A DNA stretch of 13,979 nt, taken from assembly GCA_900548145.1 (NCBI GenBank), contig URJB01000053.1, positions 1 to 13,979 of the forward strand. The letters run 5' to 3'. Of this stretch, positions 6,634-13,949 are shown piece by piece. Each line of letters begins with the position of its first letter. Position 1 is the first letter of the stretch. A program made the translations under genes and the position numbers. The notes beneath the pieces were generated by a model, which saw only the letters and a program-made list of their open reading frames with translations, searched no databases and had not been told where the DNA came from. The stretch is from an uncultured Eubacteriales bacterium (lineage in GTDB: Bacteria; Bacillota; Clostridia; Christensenellales; Aristaeellaceae).

Positions 6634-8742
6634 ATGATGGAACAGTCTTTGCCGGTATGGCTGCAGGGGCGGCAGGACGAAAAGAACCTGACCGCCGGGT
6701 TTTATGCGCCGCTCAGTTTGGAAGGAAAGCGCAGCGCCGTACTGAAGCTGGCCGCAGCCGGGCATTATCACGTCTATCTGAACGGGGAACATCTGGCCTA
6801 CGGGCCGGTGCGCTGCGCCCACGGCTGGCACCGGGTCAGCGAGATCGACCTGACGGGCGCAGCGGGGCCAAGGATCAGCCATCTGGCGATCGAGATCAAC
6901 GTGCCCCGGGTGAATACGTTTTTTCTGGCCGATCAGCCGCCCTTCCTGCAGGCGGAGGTCTGGGCGGACGGGGAATGTATTGCCCGAACCCTTCCAGAGG
7001 GCGGCAGATTCGTCGGCTTGCGTCTGCCCTACCGGGAGCAGAAGGTGGAACGCTACAGCTATCAGCGGGGCTTCAGCGAGGTCTATGAACTGACGGGGGA
7101 CTGGAACGGCTGGCGCAGCGGGCGGGGAATGGCCGAGCCCCTGACGGGCTGCGAGCCCAAGCGGCTGATTCCGGCGCGGCGGTCTTTACCTGCGCTGCCG
7201 GAGATCGCGCCCCGTTGGCTGGTGAAGCAGAAGCCCGTTTCATGGGATTTTGTCCACGCGCATCCGTGGGATGACCGCTGCACCACCGGCATAGGGGAGC
7301 TGATCGGCGGCTACCGCCGGGAGGAATGCACGACTCTGCTGACCCGGGACATTTCCGCCATTCTGCCGAATCACGAACCGCCCGTTTCCGTGCCTTTTGC
7401 GCTGCCCCTTCGTCTGAAAAAGGGAGACGGCGCGTGGCTGCGTTTTGACGGGGAAAAAACGGGCTTCCTTACGATGGAGATCGAATGGGACGAACCCGGT
7501 GTTATGTATGCTCTGTATGATGAGATTCTGACGGATGGGGACGTGAATCCTCTCCGAATGAGCCTGATCGGGGCTATGAAGCTGACGTTCAGCCGGGGCG
7601 TTCATCGCTTCACGGCCTTTGAACCGGCAGCGATGCAATACCTCAAGCTGGTCTGCGCCGAGGGTCGCTGCACCATCCGCCGTCTGCACCTGCTGGAAGC
7701 CGCCGCCCCGGCGGAGGATTATCCGCCGCTGCCAGAGTACGTAGGAGACGGCCTGCTTCGGCAGATCGACCATGCCGCCGTGGAGACCCTGCGGCAGAAC
7801 AGCTACGATCTTTTTACCGACTGCCCCTCCCGGGAACGGGCAGGCTGGAGCTGTGACAGCTTCTTCATGGGGCGGGCCGAATGGGCGCTGACCGGGGCCA
7901 ATCGGACGGAAAAAACCTATCTGGAAAACTATTTCCTGCCGGAACGCTATCCGTGGCTGAAACCGGGCGTGATCCCCATGTGCTACCCCTCCGACCCGCG
8001 CAACGGCAACTTTATCCCCAACTGGATGCTGTGGCTCCTGCTGGAAACGGAGGAGTACGTCCGCCGCACCGGCGACCGGGAAATGGCGGAACTGGCAGAG
8101 AAACATCTGTTGGACGCGCTGAATTATTTCGAGGGCTTTGAAAACGAGCTGGGGCTGCTGGAAAAGCTGGAAGCGTGGGTGTTTGTGGAGTGGTCCAAGG
8201 CCAACGAGCTGGTGCAGGATGTGAACGCCCCCAGCAATATGCTCTACGTGGCGGCGCTGGAAGCGGTGGCACGGCTGTACGACCGCCCCGCGCTGGCGGA
8301 AAAAGCGGCGCGGGTACGGCATACCCTGCGGGACGTGTTTTTCGACGGCACGCTCTGGCACGACCGGGCTTTGCGGCAGGAGGGCGGCGGGCTGACCGTA
8401 ACGGAGGAATGCACGGAGACCTGCCAGTATTATGCGTTCTTTTTCGACCTGTCCACCCCGGATGATACGCCGGAATTGTTCCAAAATCTTTTTGCGGCGG
8501 ACGGAGCGTGGCTGGCGGCCTCAGGGCTGTACCCCTCTAACGCTTTTATCGGCAAACTGCTGCGGATGCTGATTTTGGATCGCTATGGCCGCAAGGGGCA
8601 GGTGTTGGATGAAATCCGCGCGTCCTACGGCGAAATGGCCCGGCAGACGGGCACATTGTGGGAGTTTCTCAGCCCCCGGGCCAGCTGCTGCCACGGCTTT
8701 GCCGGGCTGATTGCCCCGCTGATCCGAAAAAATGCGGAATAG
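6634..8742 (+). CDS. Alpha-L-rhamnosidase-like glycoside hydrolase (GH78 type)
   Basis: A 702-residue protein with the fold order of bacterial alpha-L-rhamnosidases: N-terminal beta-sandwich domains (about 1-375) and then an (alpha/alpha)6 barrel. The barrel opens with DCPSRERAGWSCD (396-408). This corresponds to the GH78 signature D-x-P-S-R-E-x-x-G-W-x-x-D, giving Asp396, Glu401 (probable general acid) and Asp408. TLWE near the C-terminus gives Glu677 as candidate general base, with H687 in the following loop. There is no signal peptide, so it should act in the cytoplasm on imported, short rhamnosides. The start follows AAAGGAGG by nine bases; a second ATG comes next. It is flanked by its own promoter and terminator, with no sugar transporter or regulator beside it. 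The exact glycosidic specificity is inferred from the family. Confidence 0.85.
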   Translation: MMEQSLPVWLQGRQDEKNLTAGFYAPLSLEGKRSAVLKLAAAGHYHVYLNGEHLAYGPVRCAHGWHRVSEIDLTGAAGPRISHLAIEINVPRVNTFFLADQPPFLQAEVWADGECIARTLPEGGRFVGLRLPYREQKVERYSYQRGFSEVYELTGDWNGWRSGRGMAEPLTGCEPKRLIPARRSLPALPEIAPRWLVKQKPVSWDFVHAHPWDDRCTTGIGELIGGYRREECTTLLTRDISAILPNHEPPVSVPFALPLRLKKGDGAWLRFDGEKTGFLTMEIEWDEPGVMYALYDEILTDGDVNPLRMSLIGAMKLTFSRGVHRFTAFEPAAMQYLKLVCAEGRCTIRRLHLLEAAAPAEDYPPLPEYVGDGLLRQIDHAAVETLRQNSYDLFTDCPSRERAGWSCDSFFMGRAEWALTGANRTEKTYLENYFLPERYPWLKPGVIPMCYPSDPRNGNFIPNWMLWLLLETEEYVRRTGDREMAELAEKHLLDALNYFEGFENELGLLEKLEAWVFVEWSKANELVQDVNAPSNMLYVAALEAVARLYDRPALAEKAARVRHTLRDVFFDGTLWHDRALRQEGGGLTVTEECTETCQYYAFFFDLSTPDDTPELFQNLFAADGAWLAASGLYPSNAFIGKLLRMLILDRYGRKGQVLDEIRASYGEMARQTGTLWEFLSPRASCCHGFAGLIAPLIRKNAE

Positions 8743-8749
8743 TAAGTTT

Positions 8750-8783
8750 TCCCGGAACGGGCTTTGCCTGTTTCGGGATTTTT
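8750..8783 (+). terminator. Terminator of the GH78-type gene
   Basis: A 13-bp stem (8750-8762 with 8766-8778, two G-U wobbles) with a TTT loop, followed by five T (8779-8783), eight bases past the stop codon. The hairpin is fully paired only as plus-strand RNA. Confidence 0.92.
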
Positions 8784-8817
8784 GCGCTGGATTTGTGCAC
8801 AATCGGATTTCTGACTA

Positions 8818-8846
8818 GTGACAATTCCCACTGATTCCCGTATACT
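8818..8846 (+). promoter_or_regulatory. Promoter of the YjdF-like gene
   Basis: GTGACA (8818-8823), 17-base spacer, TATACT (8841-8846). The leader to the ATG at 8933 would be about 80 bases. Confidence 0.7.
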
Positions 8847-8932
8847 GATAAAGTGCTTTCTGCCGGTGGAATGGAGCGTGCGGAAGGTGAACAGACTGAC
8901 TTTATCCCCGAACTGTGCAAGGAGACCGCCCG

Positions 8933-9652
8933 ATGAAAAAAACACCCGAGTCCAAGGCAAACCGTCACCATACGCTATCCCGCGTTTTCGAGATCATCCT
9001 GTTTGTGTCGCTGGCCGCAGCGTCCGTTTATTCCGCCATTCGGCTGGCGGGCGCGCCGGAGTCCCTCCCGGCAGGCACGGAGGGCAAGACCCGCAGCGAT
9101 TATCTGCTCATGCTCACCCAGTGCATTCTGGGTCTGGTGGTCATGCTGCTGCCCTCCCGGGCGGCCCGGCGCTGGAAGCTGCCTGTGCCGGACGTGCTGT
9201 ACGTTCAGTACTATATGTTCCTGTACTGCGCTATTTTTCTGGGCGAGGTCTTTGACTTCTACTATCTGGTGCCCTTCTGGGACACGCTTCTGCACAGCTT
9301 CTCCGCAGTGATGCTGAGCCTTCTGGGCATTACCATCGTGGACGTGCTGAACCGCTCCGGCAAAATTTCCGTGTCGCTGAGCCCGGGATTTACGGCGATG
9401 TTCGCCTTCTGCTTCGCGGTGGCGTTGGGCGCGCTGTGGGAAATTTACGAATATTCCTTCGACGCGCTGCTGGGTCTGAACATGCAAAAATTCCGCACGG
9501 CGCAGGGCGTGGAGCTGGTGGGCCGGGAAGCTCTGCAGGACACCATGGAGGACCTGATCTGGGATGCGGCTTCGGCCTTCTGCGCGTCCATCGTGTGGTT
9601 CCTGCTGGGCCGCCGCCGTTTGAAAAAGGAACAGGAAGAAGTCAAGGAGTAA
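8933..9652 (+). CDS. YjdF/DUF2238-like integral membrane protein
   Basis: A 239-residue membrane protein of unknown function. Helices are visible at about 17-37, 56-74, 86-104, 120-138, 153-171 and 211-226. Conserved-looking polar residues cluster around the membrane segments: DTLLHSFSA (117-125), GALWEIYEYSFD (166-177), NMQ (183-185) and DTMEDLIWDAASA (203-215). This pattern matches the DUF2238/YjdF-like group of bacterial membrane proteins, for which no reaction is established to my knowledge. The acidic and His residues in or near helices suggest metal binding or a lipid- or head-group-directed reaction, which is inference. AAGGAGA eight bases upstream decides the ATG at 8933 over a GTG at 8915. 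It is monocistronic and converges on the purR-glmU operon. Confidence 0.7.
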   Translation: MKKTPESKANRHHTLSRVFEIILFVSLAAASVYSAIRLAGAPESLPAGTEGKTRSDYLLMLTQCILGLVVMLLPSRAARRWKLPVPDVLYVQYYMFLYCAIFLGEVFDFYYLVPFWDTLLHSFSAVMLSLLGITIVDVLNRSGKISVSLSPGFTAMFAFCFAVALGALWEIYEYSFDALLGLNMQKFRTAQGVELVGREALQDTMEDLIWDAASAFCASIVWFLLGRRRLKKEQEEVKE

Positions 9653-9773
9653 GGCAAAGAATAGCAGGCAAGCCTTGCCGGATCGGACTGCCGGGACCGG
9701 CGGGCATTCTGCCGATTCTGGAAGGAAGACCAGAGTACGGCCACTCCGAGATAGGATTCGTCTTAAATAGCGT

Positions 9774-9806
9774 AAAAAAAGCTCAGGGCGTTTGCTCTGA
9801 GCTTTT
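9774..9806 (-). terminator. Terminator of purR-glmU operon, probably bidirectional
   Basis: Stem AAAAGCTCAG (9777-9786) with CTGAGCTTTT (9797-9806) and a ten-base loop. On the minus strand it ends in a run of seven or more T (9780-9774), 15-45 bases past the glmU stop at 9821. On the plus strand only four T follow the stem, but no other clear terminator is seen for the YjdF-like gene, so it may serve both. Confidence 0.88.
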
Positions 9807-9820
9807 GGCATCTTTCAAAA

Positions 9821-10942
9821 TCACAGTTTCCCGGCTTCCTTGCGGCGCTTGACCCAGTCTTCCTTGACCACACCGCGGGAGCGGGCCACGAACAGCGCGT
9901 CCTCCGGCACGTCCTCCACCACGGTGGAACCGGCGGCCAGATAGGCGTTCTTGCCCACATGGACAGGCGCGACCAGATTGCAGTTGCAGCCGATAAAGGC
10001 ATGATCCTCCACCCTGGAGCGGTTCTTGACCTTGCCGTCGTAATTGACGAACACCACGCCGCAGCCCAGATTGATATCCTTGCCCAGATCGCTGTCGCCC
10101 ACGTAAGTCAGGTGAGAGACCTTGGTGCCGTCGCCGATGGAGGAATTTTTGATCTCCACAAAGTCGCCGATGCGGCAGTGATTGCCCACACTGGTATCAG
10201 GCCGCAGGTAGGCGTAGGGGCCGACGGTGGTCTCCTCGCCTACAGCGCAGTTCAGCAGAACGCTGCTTTCCACAGTGGTTCCCCGGCCCACTACGGCGTT
10301 GTTCAGCCGGTTATTGGGGTAGAGCACGCAGTCCGCGCCGATGCGGGTGCTGCCCTGCAGGGTATTGCCCGGGTAGATCATCACGCCGGGAGCAATGACT
10401 ACGTCGCTTTCCACGATCATTCGGTCGCGATCCAGGAAAATCACGCCGTTTTCCTCGTGACGGGCGATATTCCGTTGGTTGATCTCCTTGTAGGCGGCGG
10501 AAAACTTCGACGCTGAAGCTACCGGGAAGGGCACGCTTTCCATCTTCTCGTCCGCAGACCAGTCAGCCGTATGAAGCCCGGCCTTTTTCAGCCGTTTTTC
10601 CAGCTCCGTCAGGTCAGGCAGCGTCTCGATCCCTTTCATTACCTGCACAGCCGTTTCAGCGTTCATGGCAATGGCAAGGGGTTCGTCTGTGCCCACCGCA
10701 CGGAAAATCTGCGCTTCCCGCTTGGCGTCTTCCAGCAAAAGCGCAAGCTCCTTCTGTCGGAAAGTGGCCATGTCCTCCCGGATGACGATAACCAGATCGG
10801 TCTTTCGCCCGGAAAGCTGCTCCGGCTTTTCGATGATCTCAACGCCCTTCAGGGCTTCCAGCACATAATCCCGGCTCATTTTGCCCAGCAGGGGCTTTTT
10901 GGCAAAAGCGCTGCCTTCCGTCAGCCAGCCGTAACAGGTCAT
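9821..10942 (-). CDS. glmU: GlmU-like acetyltransferase lacking a recognisable pyrophosphorylase domain
   Basis: A 373-residue protein whose residues from about 146 on align with the C-terminal half of GlmU: linker helix, then left-handed beta-helix hexapeptide repeats. This half acetylates glucosamine-1-phosphate with acetyl-CoA in UDP-GlcNAc synthesis. The catalytic set is present: Arg247 (YLRPD), Lys265 (VEIKNS), His277 (VSHLTY), Tyr280, and Asn300-Tyr301 (NYDG). The N-terminal 145 residues are odd. A normal GlmU has about 230 here, with an AAGxGTRM nucleotide loop, QLGTGHA and GD(V/M)PL; none is present. Only weak echoes remain, such as DYVLEALKG (25-33) and DLVIVI (49-54). The ATG is set by GGAGGG upstream and by a one-base overlap (TGATG) with the purR stop. 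I read it as monofunctional; another protein should supply the uridylyl transfer. Confidence 0.85.
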   Translation of the reverse strand: MTCYGWLTEGSAFAKKPLLGKMSRDYVLEALKGVEIIEKPEQLSGRKTDLVIVIREDMATFRQKELALLLEDAKREAQIFRAVGTDEPLAIAMNAETAVQVMKGIETLPDLTELEKRLKKAGLHTADWSADEKMESVPFPVASASKFSAAYKEINQRNIARHEENGVIFLDRDRMIVESDVVIAPGVMIYPGNTLQGSTRIGADCVLYPNNRLNNAVVGRGTTVESSVLLNCAVGEETTVGPYAYLRPDTSVGNHCRIGDFVEIKNSSIGDGTKVSHLTYVGDSDLGKDINLGCGVVFVNYDGKVKNRSRVEDHAFIGCNCNLVAPVHVGKNAYLAAGSTVVEDVPEDALFVARSRGVVKEDWVKRRKEAGKL

Positions 10943-11805
10943 CAGTTCGTTCCCTCCTGTTCTGCACAGACCGCGCCCTCTCCGGCCAGCTCCCGCAGCC
11001 ACGGGGCGGGGCGGACGGTCAGAGACGCGGGGTCGTCGGTCACGTTCATGGTCATCAGCGCCTTTTCATTGCGGATGCAGCGCTGATTGGGGTTTTCGGT
11101 GGACATGACGAAGGCCGTGCCCACCACCTCCACATCAAATTCGGCCATCAGGTCGATCATGCCCTTGGCGGTGCCGCCGCCCTTGAGGAAATCATCCACG
11201 ATCAGGGCGCGCTGGCCTTCGTTGACGGCCCGGCGGCTCAGGCTCATGGTCTCAATGTGGTGATCGGAGCCGGAAACGTAGTTGATGTTCACCGCGGAGC
11301 CCTCGTACACCTTGCTGGAGCGGCGGGCGATCACCAGCGGAACGCCCAGCGCCCGGGAGGTCATCAGCGCCACCGGGATCCCCTTGGTTTCCATGGTGAG
11401 GACAAAATCGGGGGCCGCGTCATAGAACTGTCCCGCGATAATGATGCCCATTTTCCACACCAGTTCATGCATACTGAGAATATCGCTCAGGTACAGGAAG
11501 CCGCCCGGCAGCACCCGGGAAGGGACGCACAGCTGGCCGCAAAGCTCCTGCACGAAGTCATAGGAGGCCTTCGGGCTCAAATAAGGACGGTAACGAACGC
11601 CGCCGGCCGCGCCGGTGACGGTCTCCAGCCGCCCCAGTTCAAAGGTTTCAAACACCTGACGGAGAATGTCGATATCCTCGCTCATGGTGGACTTGGCCGA
11701 GCCGAAGCGCTCGCAGAATTGGGAAAGCGTGAAAATCTGATTGGGCGAATCGGTCAGCCATTTGGTCAGGGCAGCCATTCGCTCGTTGCGCTTGATGCGT
11801 TCCAA
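10942..11805 (-). CDS. purR: Purine operon repressor PurR
   Basis: A 287-residue Bacillus-type PurR: an N-terminal winged-helix DNA-binding domain (about 1-75, with SAKSTMSEDIDILRQVFE) fused to a phosphoribosyltransferase-like effector domain. LIVDDFLKGGGT (201-212) is the PRPP-binding motif, and TKGIPVA and INYVSGS are also typical. In the family, PRPP binding relieves repression of purine genes. Length fits B. subtilis PurR (285). The start is TTG at 11805: AAAGGAGG stands seven bases ahead, and the protein then aligns from its first residues with known PurR. The only upstream ATG in frame (11850) falls inside the -10 box. It is the first gene of an operon with the glmU-like gene. PurBox-like sequence over its promoter suggests autoregulation. 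Confidence 0.96.
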   Translation of the reverse strand: MERIKRNERMAALTKWLTDSPNQIFTLSQFCERFGSAKSTMSEDIDILRQVFETFELGRLETVTGAAGGVRYRPYLSPKASYDFVQELCGQLCVPSRVLPGGFLYLSDILSMHELVWKMGIIIAGQFYDAAPDFVLTMETKGIPVALMTSRALGVPLVIARRSSKVYEGSAVNINYVSGSDHHIETMSLSRRAVNEGQRALIVDDFLKGGGTAKGMIDLMAEFDVEVVGTAFVMSTENPNQRCIRNEKALMTMNVTDDPASLTVRPAPWLRELAGEGAVCAEQEGTN

Positions 11806-11848
11806 ACGTCTTCCTCCTTTTTCCGGAAGAAACCGGGAGTTCGTAGGC

Positions 11849-11877
11849 ATTATACCACGGCTTTCCGAATCTTACCA
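11849..11877 (-). promoter_or_regulatory. Promoter of purR-glmU operon
   Basis: On the minus strand: TGGTAA (11877-11872, poor -35), 17-base spacer, perfect TATAAT (11854-11849) preceded by TGG (extended -10). Transcription would start near 11842, which rules out the ATG at 11850 and supports the TTG start at 11805. Confidence 0.8.
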
Positions 11878-11905
11878 GAAAAATTTTCACCGAACGTTCG
11901 GAAAG
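11861..11905. promoter_or_regulatory. Probable PurBox operator pair
   Basis: PurR of B. subtilis binds PurBoxes of consensus AWWWCCGAACWWT, usually as an inverted pair. Here a plus-strand CTTTCCGAATCTT (11861-11873, one change in the core) faces a minus-strand CTTTCCGAACGTT (11905-11893), with 19 bases between them. The second box lies in a perfect palindrome, CCGAACGTTCGG (11890-11901), so a core can be read on either strand. The first box lies between -35 and -10 of the purR promoter and the second just upstream. The usual spacing is 16-17 bases, so this arrangement is slightly wide. Confidence 0.65.
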
Positions 11906-11919
11906 ATACGAAGAATGTC

Positions 11920-13329
11920 TTATGCGGGATAAACACGGCCGGAATCGTCGACTTTCAATTCCCGCCAGGTACGGAGAATCAGGCATACGGAGATCACAAA
12001 GGTCAGCGCGTCGGACACCGGCATGGAGTACAGCACGCCGTCCAGTCCGAACATTCGCGGCAGCAGCAGGGCGAAGCCTACGCCGAACACCACCTCGCGA
12101 ACCATGGAAAGCAGGGTGGAGGCCCAGGGCTTGCCCATGGACTGCAGGAAGATGAACGCGGCTTTATTGACTGTCGCCAGCGTCATCAGGCACAGATACA
12201 CCCGGAAGGATCTGACGGCGAACTGTGTGTAATAGACGCTCTCATTGGCTGCACCGAAAATACCGATCAGCGCTTGGGGGAATAGCTCCACGATCAGCGT
12301 AGCCGCCGCGCCCACGGCGGCTTCCATCAGCAGAAGGCGGCGGAGCACCTGACGGGTTCGGCTGTTCAGACCCGCGCCCACGTGATACCCGACGATCGGG
12401 ATGCAGCCCGCCGCCATGCCGATGGAGATCGAAATGACGATCTGGAAGAATTTCATTACAATGCCGATGACGGCCATAGGAATCTGAGCGTATTCCGGCT
12501 GGCCGAAGACCAGGTCCAGCGCGCCGTACTTCCGGGTCATGCTGTTGATCGCCGCCATAGCCGCCACCAGCGAGGCCTGACTCAGAAAGCTGCAGATCCC
12601 CAACGGTACATACTGACGGATCAGCCGGGGGTGAAAATGGAAACTTTCCCGTTCCCACCTCACGGTGCGCATATGGGCCAGATACCACACCGCCAGACCG
12701 GCCGTCAGCATTTGACCCAGCACGGTGGCGACCGCTGCGCCCGTCATGCCCCAGCGAAAGCCGAAAATGAACAGCGGGTCCAGCACCAGATTGACCGCCG
12801 CGCCCGCCAGCGTGGAGATCATGGCAAAGCGGGGGCTGCCGTCGGAGCGAATGATGGGGTTCAGACACTGACCGAACATATAGAACGGCACGCCCAGGGT
12901 GATCCAGAAGAAGTACTCTTTGGACAGGCGGAAGGTTTCTTCATTGACCGTACTGCCGAACAGAGTCAGCAGCGGGTCACGGAACAGCAGATAGCAGGCG
13001 GTCAGCACAAGGCTGGCGGACACACAGCACAGCACGGCGCTGCCGATGCTTCCGCTGGCGTCCTTCGGCTGCTTACGGCCCAGACAAAGGCTGACGAAGG
13101 TGCAGCAGCCGTCGCCGATCATCACGGCCACGGCCAGCGCGATCACCGTCAGGGGAAACACCACCGTATTGGCGGCGTTGCCGTTGGAGCCGAGGTAGCT
13201 GGCATTGGCGATGAAAATCTGGTCGACGATATTATACAGCGCCGCCACCAGCAGTGAGATCACGCAGGAGAGAGCGTATTTCCGCATCAATTTGGGAATG
13301 GGGGTGGTTTCCAGACAGGATTTTTCCAT
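11920..13329 (-). CDS. MATE family efflux transporter (MepA-like)
   Basis: A 469-residue exporter of the multidrug and toxic compound extrusion family, with twelve predicted helices in two homologous halves. Helix 1 carries LYNIVDQIFI (31-40; Asp36), followed by FPLTVIALAVAVMIGDG (58-74) and SLCLGRKQP, all typical of the Clostridia/Staphylococcus MepA-like branch. The second half has ISIGMAAGCIPIVGYHVGAG at the matching place. Transport is expected to be cation- or proton-driven; the substrate is unknown. The ATG at 13329 follows AGAGGAA and aligns with the family start. The frame stays open upstream to a GTG at 13431, but that would translate the leader hairpins. Expression appears to depend on a structured leader. 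It ends 114 bases before purR, which has its own promoter. Confidence 0.93.
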   Translation of the reverse strand: MEKSCLETTPIPKLMRKYALSCVISLLVAALYNIVDQIFIANASYLGSNGNAANTVVFPLTVIALAVAVMIGDGCCTFVSLCLGRKQPKDASGSIGSAVLCCVSASLVLTACYLLFRDPLLTLFGSTVNEETFRLSKEYFFWITLGVPFYMFGQCLNPIIRSDGSPRFAMISTLAGAAVNLVLDPLFIFGFRWGMTGAAVATVLGQMLTAGLAVWYLAHMRTVRWERESFHFHPRLIRQYVPLGICSFLSQASLVAAMAAINSMTRKYGALDLVFGQPEYAQIPMAVIGIVMKFFQIVISISIGMAAGCIPIVGYHVGAGLNSRTRQVLRRLLLMEAAVGAAATLIVELFPQALIGIFGAANESVYYTQFAVRSFRVYLCLMTLATVNKAAFIFLQSMGKPWASTLLSMVREVVFGVGFALLLPRMFGLDGVLYSMPVSDALTFVISVCLILRTWRELKVDDSGRVYPA

Positions 13330-13365
13330 GGTTGATTCCTCTTTCTCTGATTTGCCGATGAAATG

Positions 13366-13447
13366 AAAAAAGCGCAGGTCCCCAAACAAGACCTGCGCTT
13401 TGAGCAAATCAAAAGGCGCAAGTCCGTTCACTTGGACTTACGCCTTT
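13366..13447 (-). promoter_or_regulatory. Two-hairpin leader with attenuator-like terminator upstream of MATE gene
   Basis: In minus-strand order, hairpin 1 pairs 13447-13434 with 13425-13412 (14 bp, one U-G wobble that would be a C-A mismatch on the other strand). Hairpin 2 pairs 13401-13390 with 13380-13369 (12 bp, perfect) and runs into six T (13371-13366), an intrinsic terminator 37 bases before the ATG. The 3' arm of hairpin 1 (GGACUUGCGC) can instead pair with the 5' arm of hairpin 2 (GCGCAGGUCU) over about ten pairs, giving a possible antiterminator. I do not recognise a known riboswitch class. A 15-codon GTG frame (13456-13409) covers hairpin 1 but has no ribosome binding site. Confidence 0.7.
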
Positions 13448-13465
13448 CAGCCACACAGCGGGATT

Positions 13466-13494
13466 ATTTTAGCACGGATTTTTGAAAAAAGCAA
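13466..13494 (-). promoter_or_regulatory. Promoter of the MATE gene
   Basis: On the minus strand: TTGCTT (13494-13489), 17-base spacer, TAAAAT (13471-13466). Transcription from about 13459 would give a 130-base leader containing both hairpins. Termination at hairpin 2 would leave an RNA of about 95 bases. Confidence 0.7.
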
Positions 13495-13500
13495 AAGGGG

Positions 13501-13731
13501 AATTTTCTGGGGACAGGGGAGGAAAGTGCGTGTTCGGTGTATACAACCGCCGTAGACGGTTAACGGCTCGGAGTTCAGGCAAACAACAAGCGGTGTGCAC
13601 GGCAGTGCGGGCTGCGCTGATGGTTTGCCCCGAGGAAGGTCATTTTGTTCGCTTCCAAAAGCGAAAATTTTTTGCAGGAGCAATGGTTGCAGTTTCCTGG
13701 GTTTCTCGCCAGCTTCGGTGCCCGAAGGTTT
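13501..13731. other. Gene-free stretch before the right repeat
   Basis: No credible coding frame: the short frames here lack ribosome binding sites and family resemblance. It holds some pairing: GGCAAAC (13578-13584) with GTTTGCC (13623-13629), extended by CTCGG/CCGAG after a six-base bulge, and an inner GCAC-GGCA-GTGC (13597-13608). Part of it may belong to the repeat that follows. Confidence 0.5.
13648..13673 (+). terminator. Terminator-like hairpin
   Basis: TTCGCTT (13648-13654) and AAGCGAA (13659-13665) pair around CCAA and are followed by AA and six T. It has the look of an intrinsic terminator on the plus strand, but no plus-strand gene precedes it within the window, so it may be part of the repeat region. 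Confidence 0.35.
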
Positions 13732-13918
13732 CCAAAGGGCGAGCGGAAAGTCCTTTGGTGCGCCCGCAGGCGCATACCCTTGCTGGGGCTTGACGCGCCG
13801 ACTCCGGCGCGGGAGCAGGGCTTACAGCCCTATGGGGCGCTCACCCTTTTCTTTCGGCGGCGAAAGAAAAGTGTGCAAAAGAAAGCCAGCGGCACGGCGA
13901 CTCCAGAGGCGGCCCGCC
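13732..13918 (-). repeat. Right copy of hairpin-rich intergenic repeat, inverted
   Basis: Reading the minus strand from 13918, the first 41 bases equal positions 1-41. The hairpins then follow in the same order as in the left copy. H1 is an 11-bp CTTTTCTTTCG stem, with CAC/GTG beyond one mismatch. H2 is AGGGCT/AGCCCT (13831-13826 and 13822-13817). H3 is CGCGCC/GGCGCG (13811-13806 and 13799-13794) followed by TCAA. The block CTTTCCGCTCGCCC (13750-13737) and CCTTTGG close the unit. Loops and linkers differ from the left copy. No gene is seen in it. Confidence 0.8.
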
Positions 13919-13949
13919 CCGCTTCGCGTTATTCGCAAATATCGGCGTT

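Noticed and set aside
7240..8484. Minus-strand open frame of 414 codons inside the GH78-type gene
   Set aside because: Shadow of a gene with intact catalytic motifs; no ribosome binding site or promoter supports it.
8904..8916. PurBox-like CCCCGAACTGT in the leader of the YjdF-like gene
   Set aside because: Only the short core matches; the flanks do not fit AWWW/WWT and there is no inverted partner.
9689..9706. GCCGGGACCGGC hairpin after the YjdF-like gene as its terminator
   Set aside because: The loop is at most four bases on a four-bp stem and no T-run follows; the hairpin at 9777-9806 is a better candidate.
13366..13447. Guanidine-II (mini-ykkC) riboswitch upstream of the MATE gene
   Set aside because: Two hairpins and a multidrug-type exporter fit the idea, and hairpin 1 contains ACGG. 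However, it is not a proper terminal ACGR loop, and hairpin 2 lacks the motif altogether.
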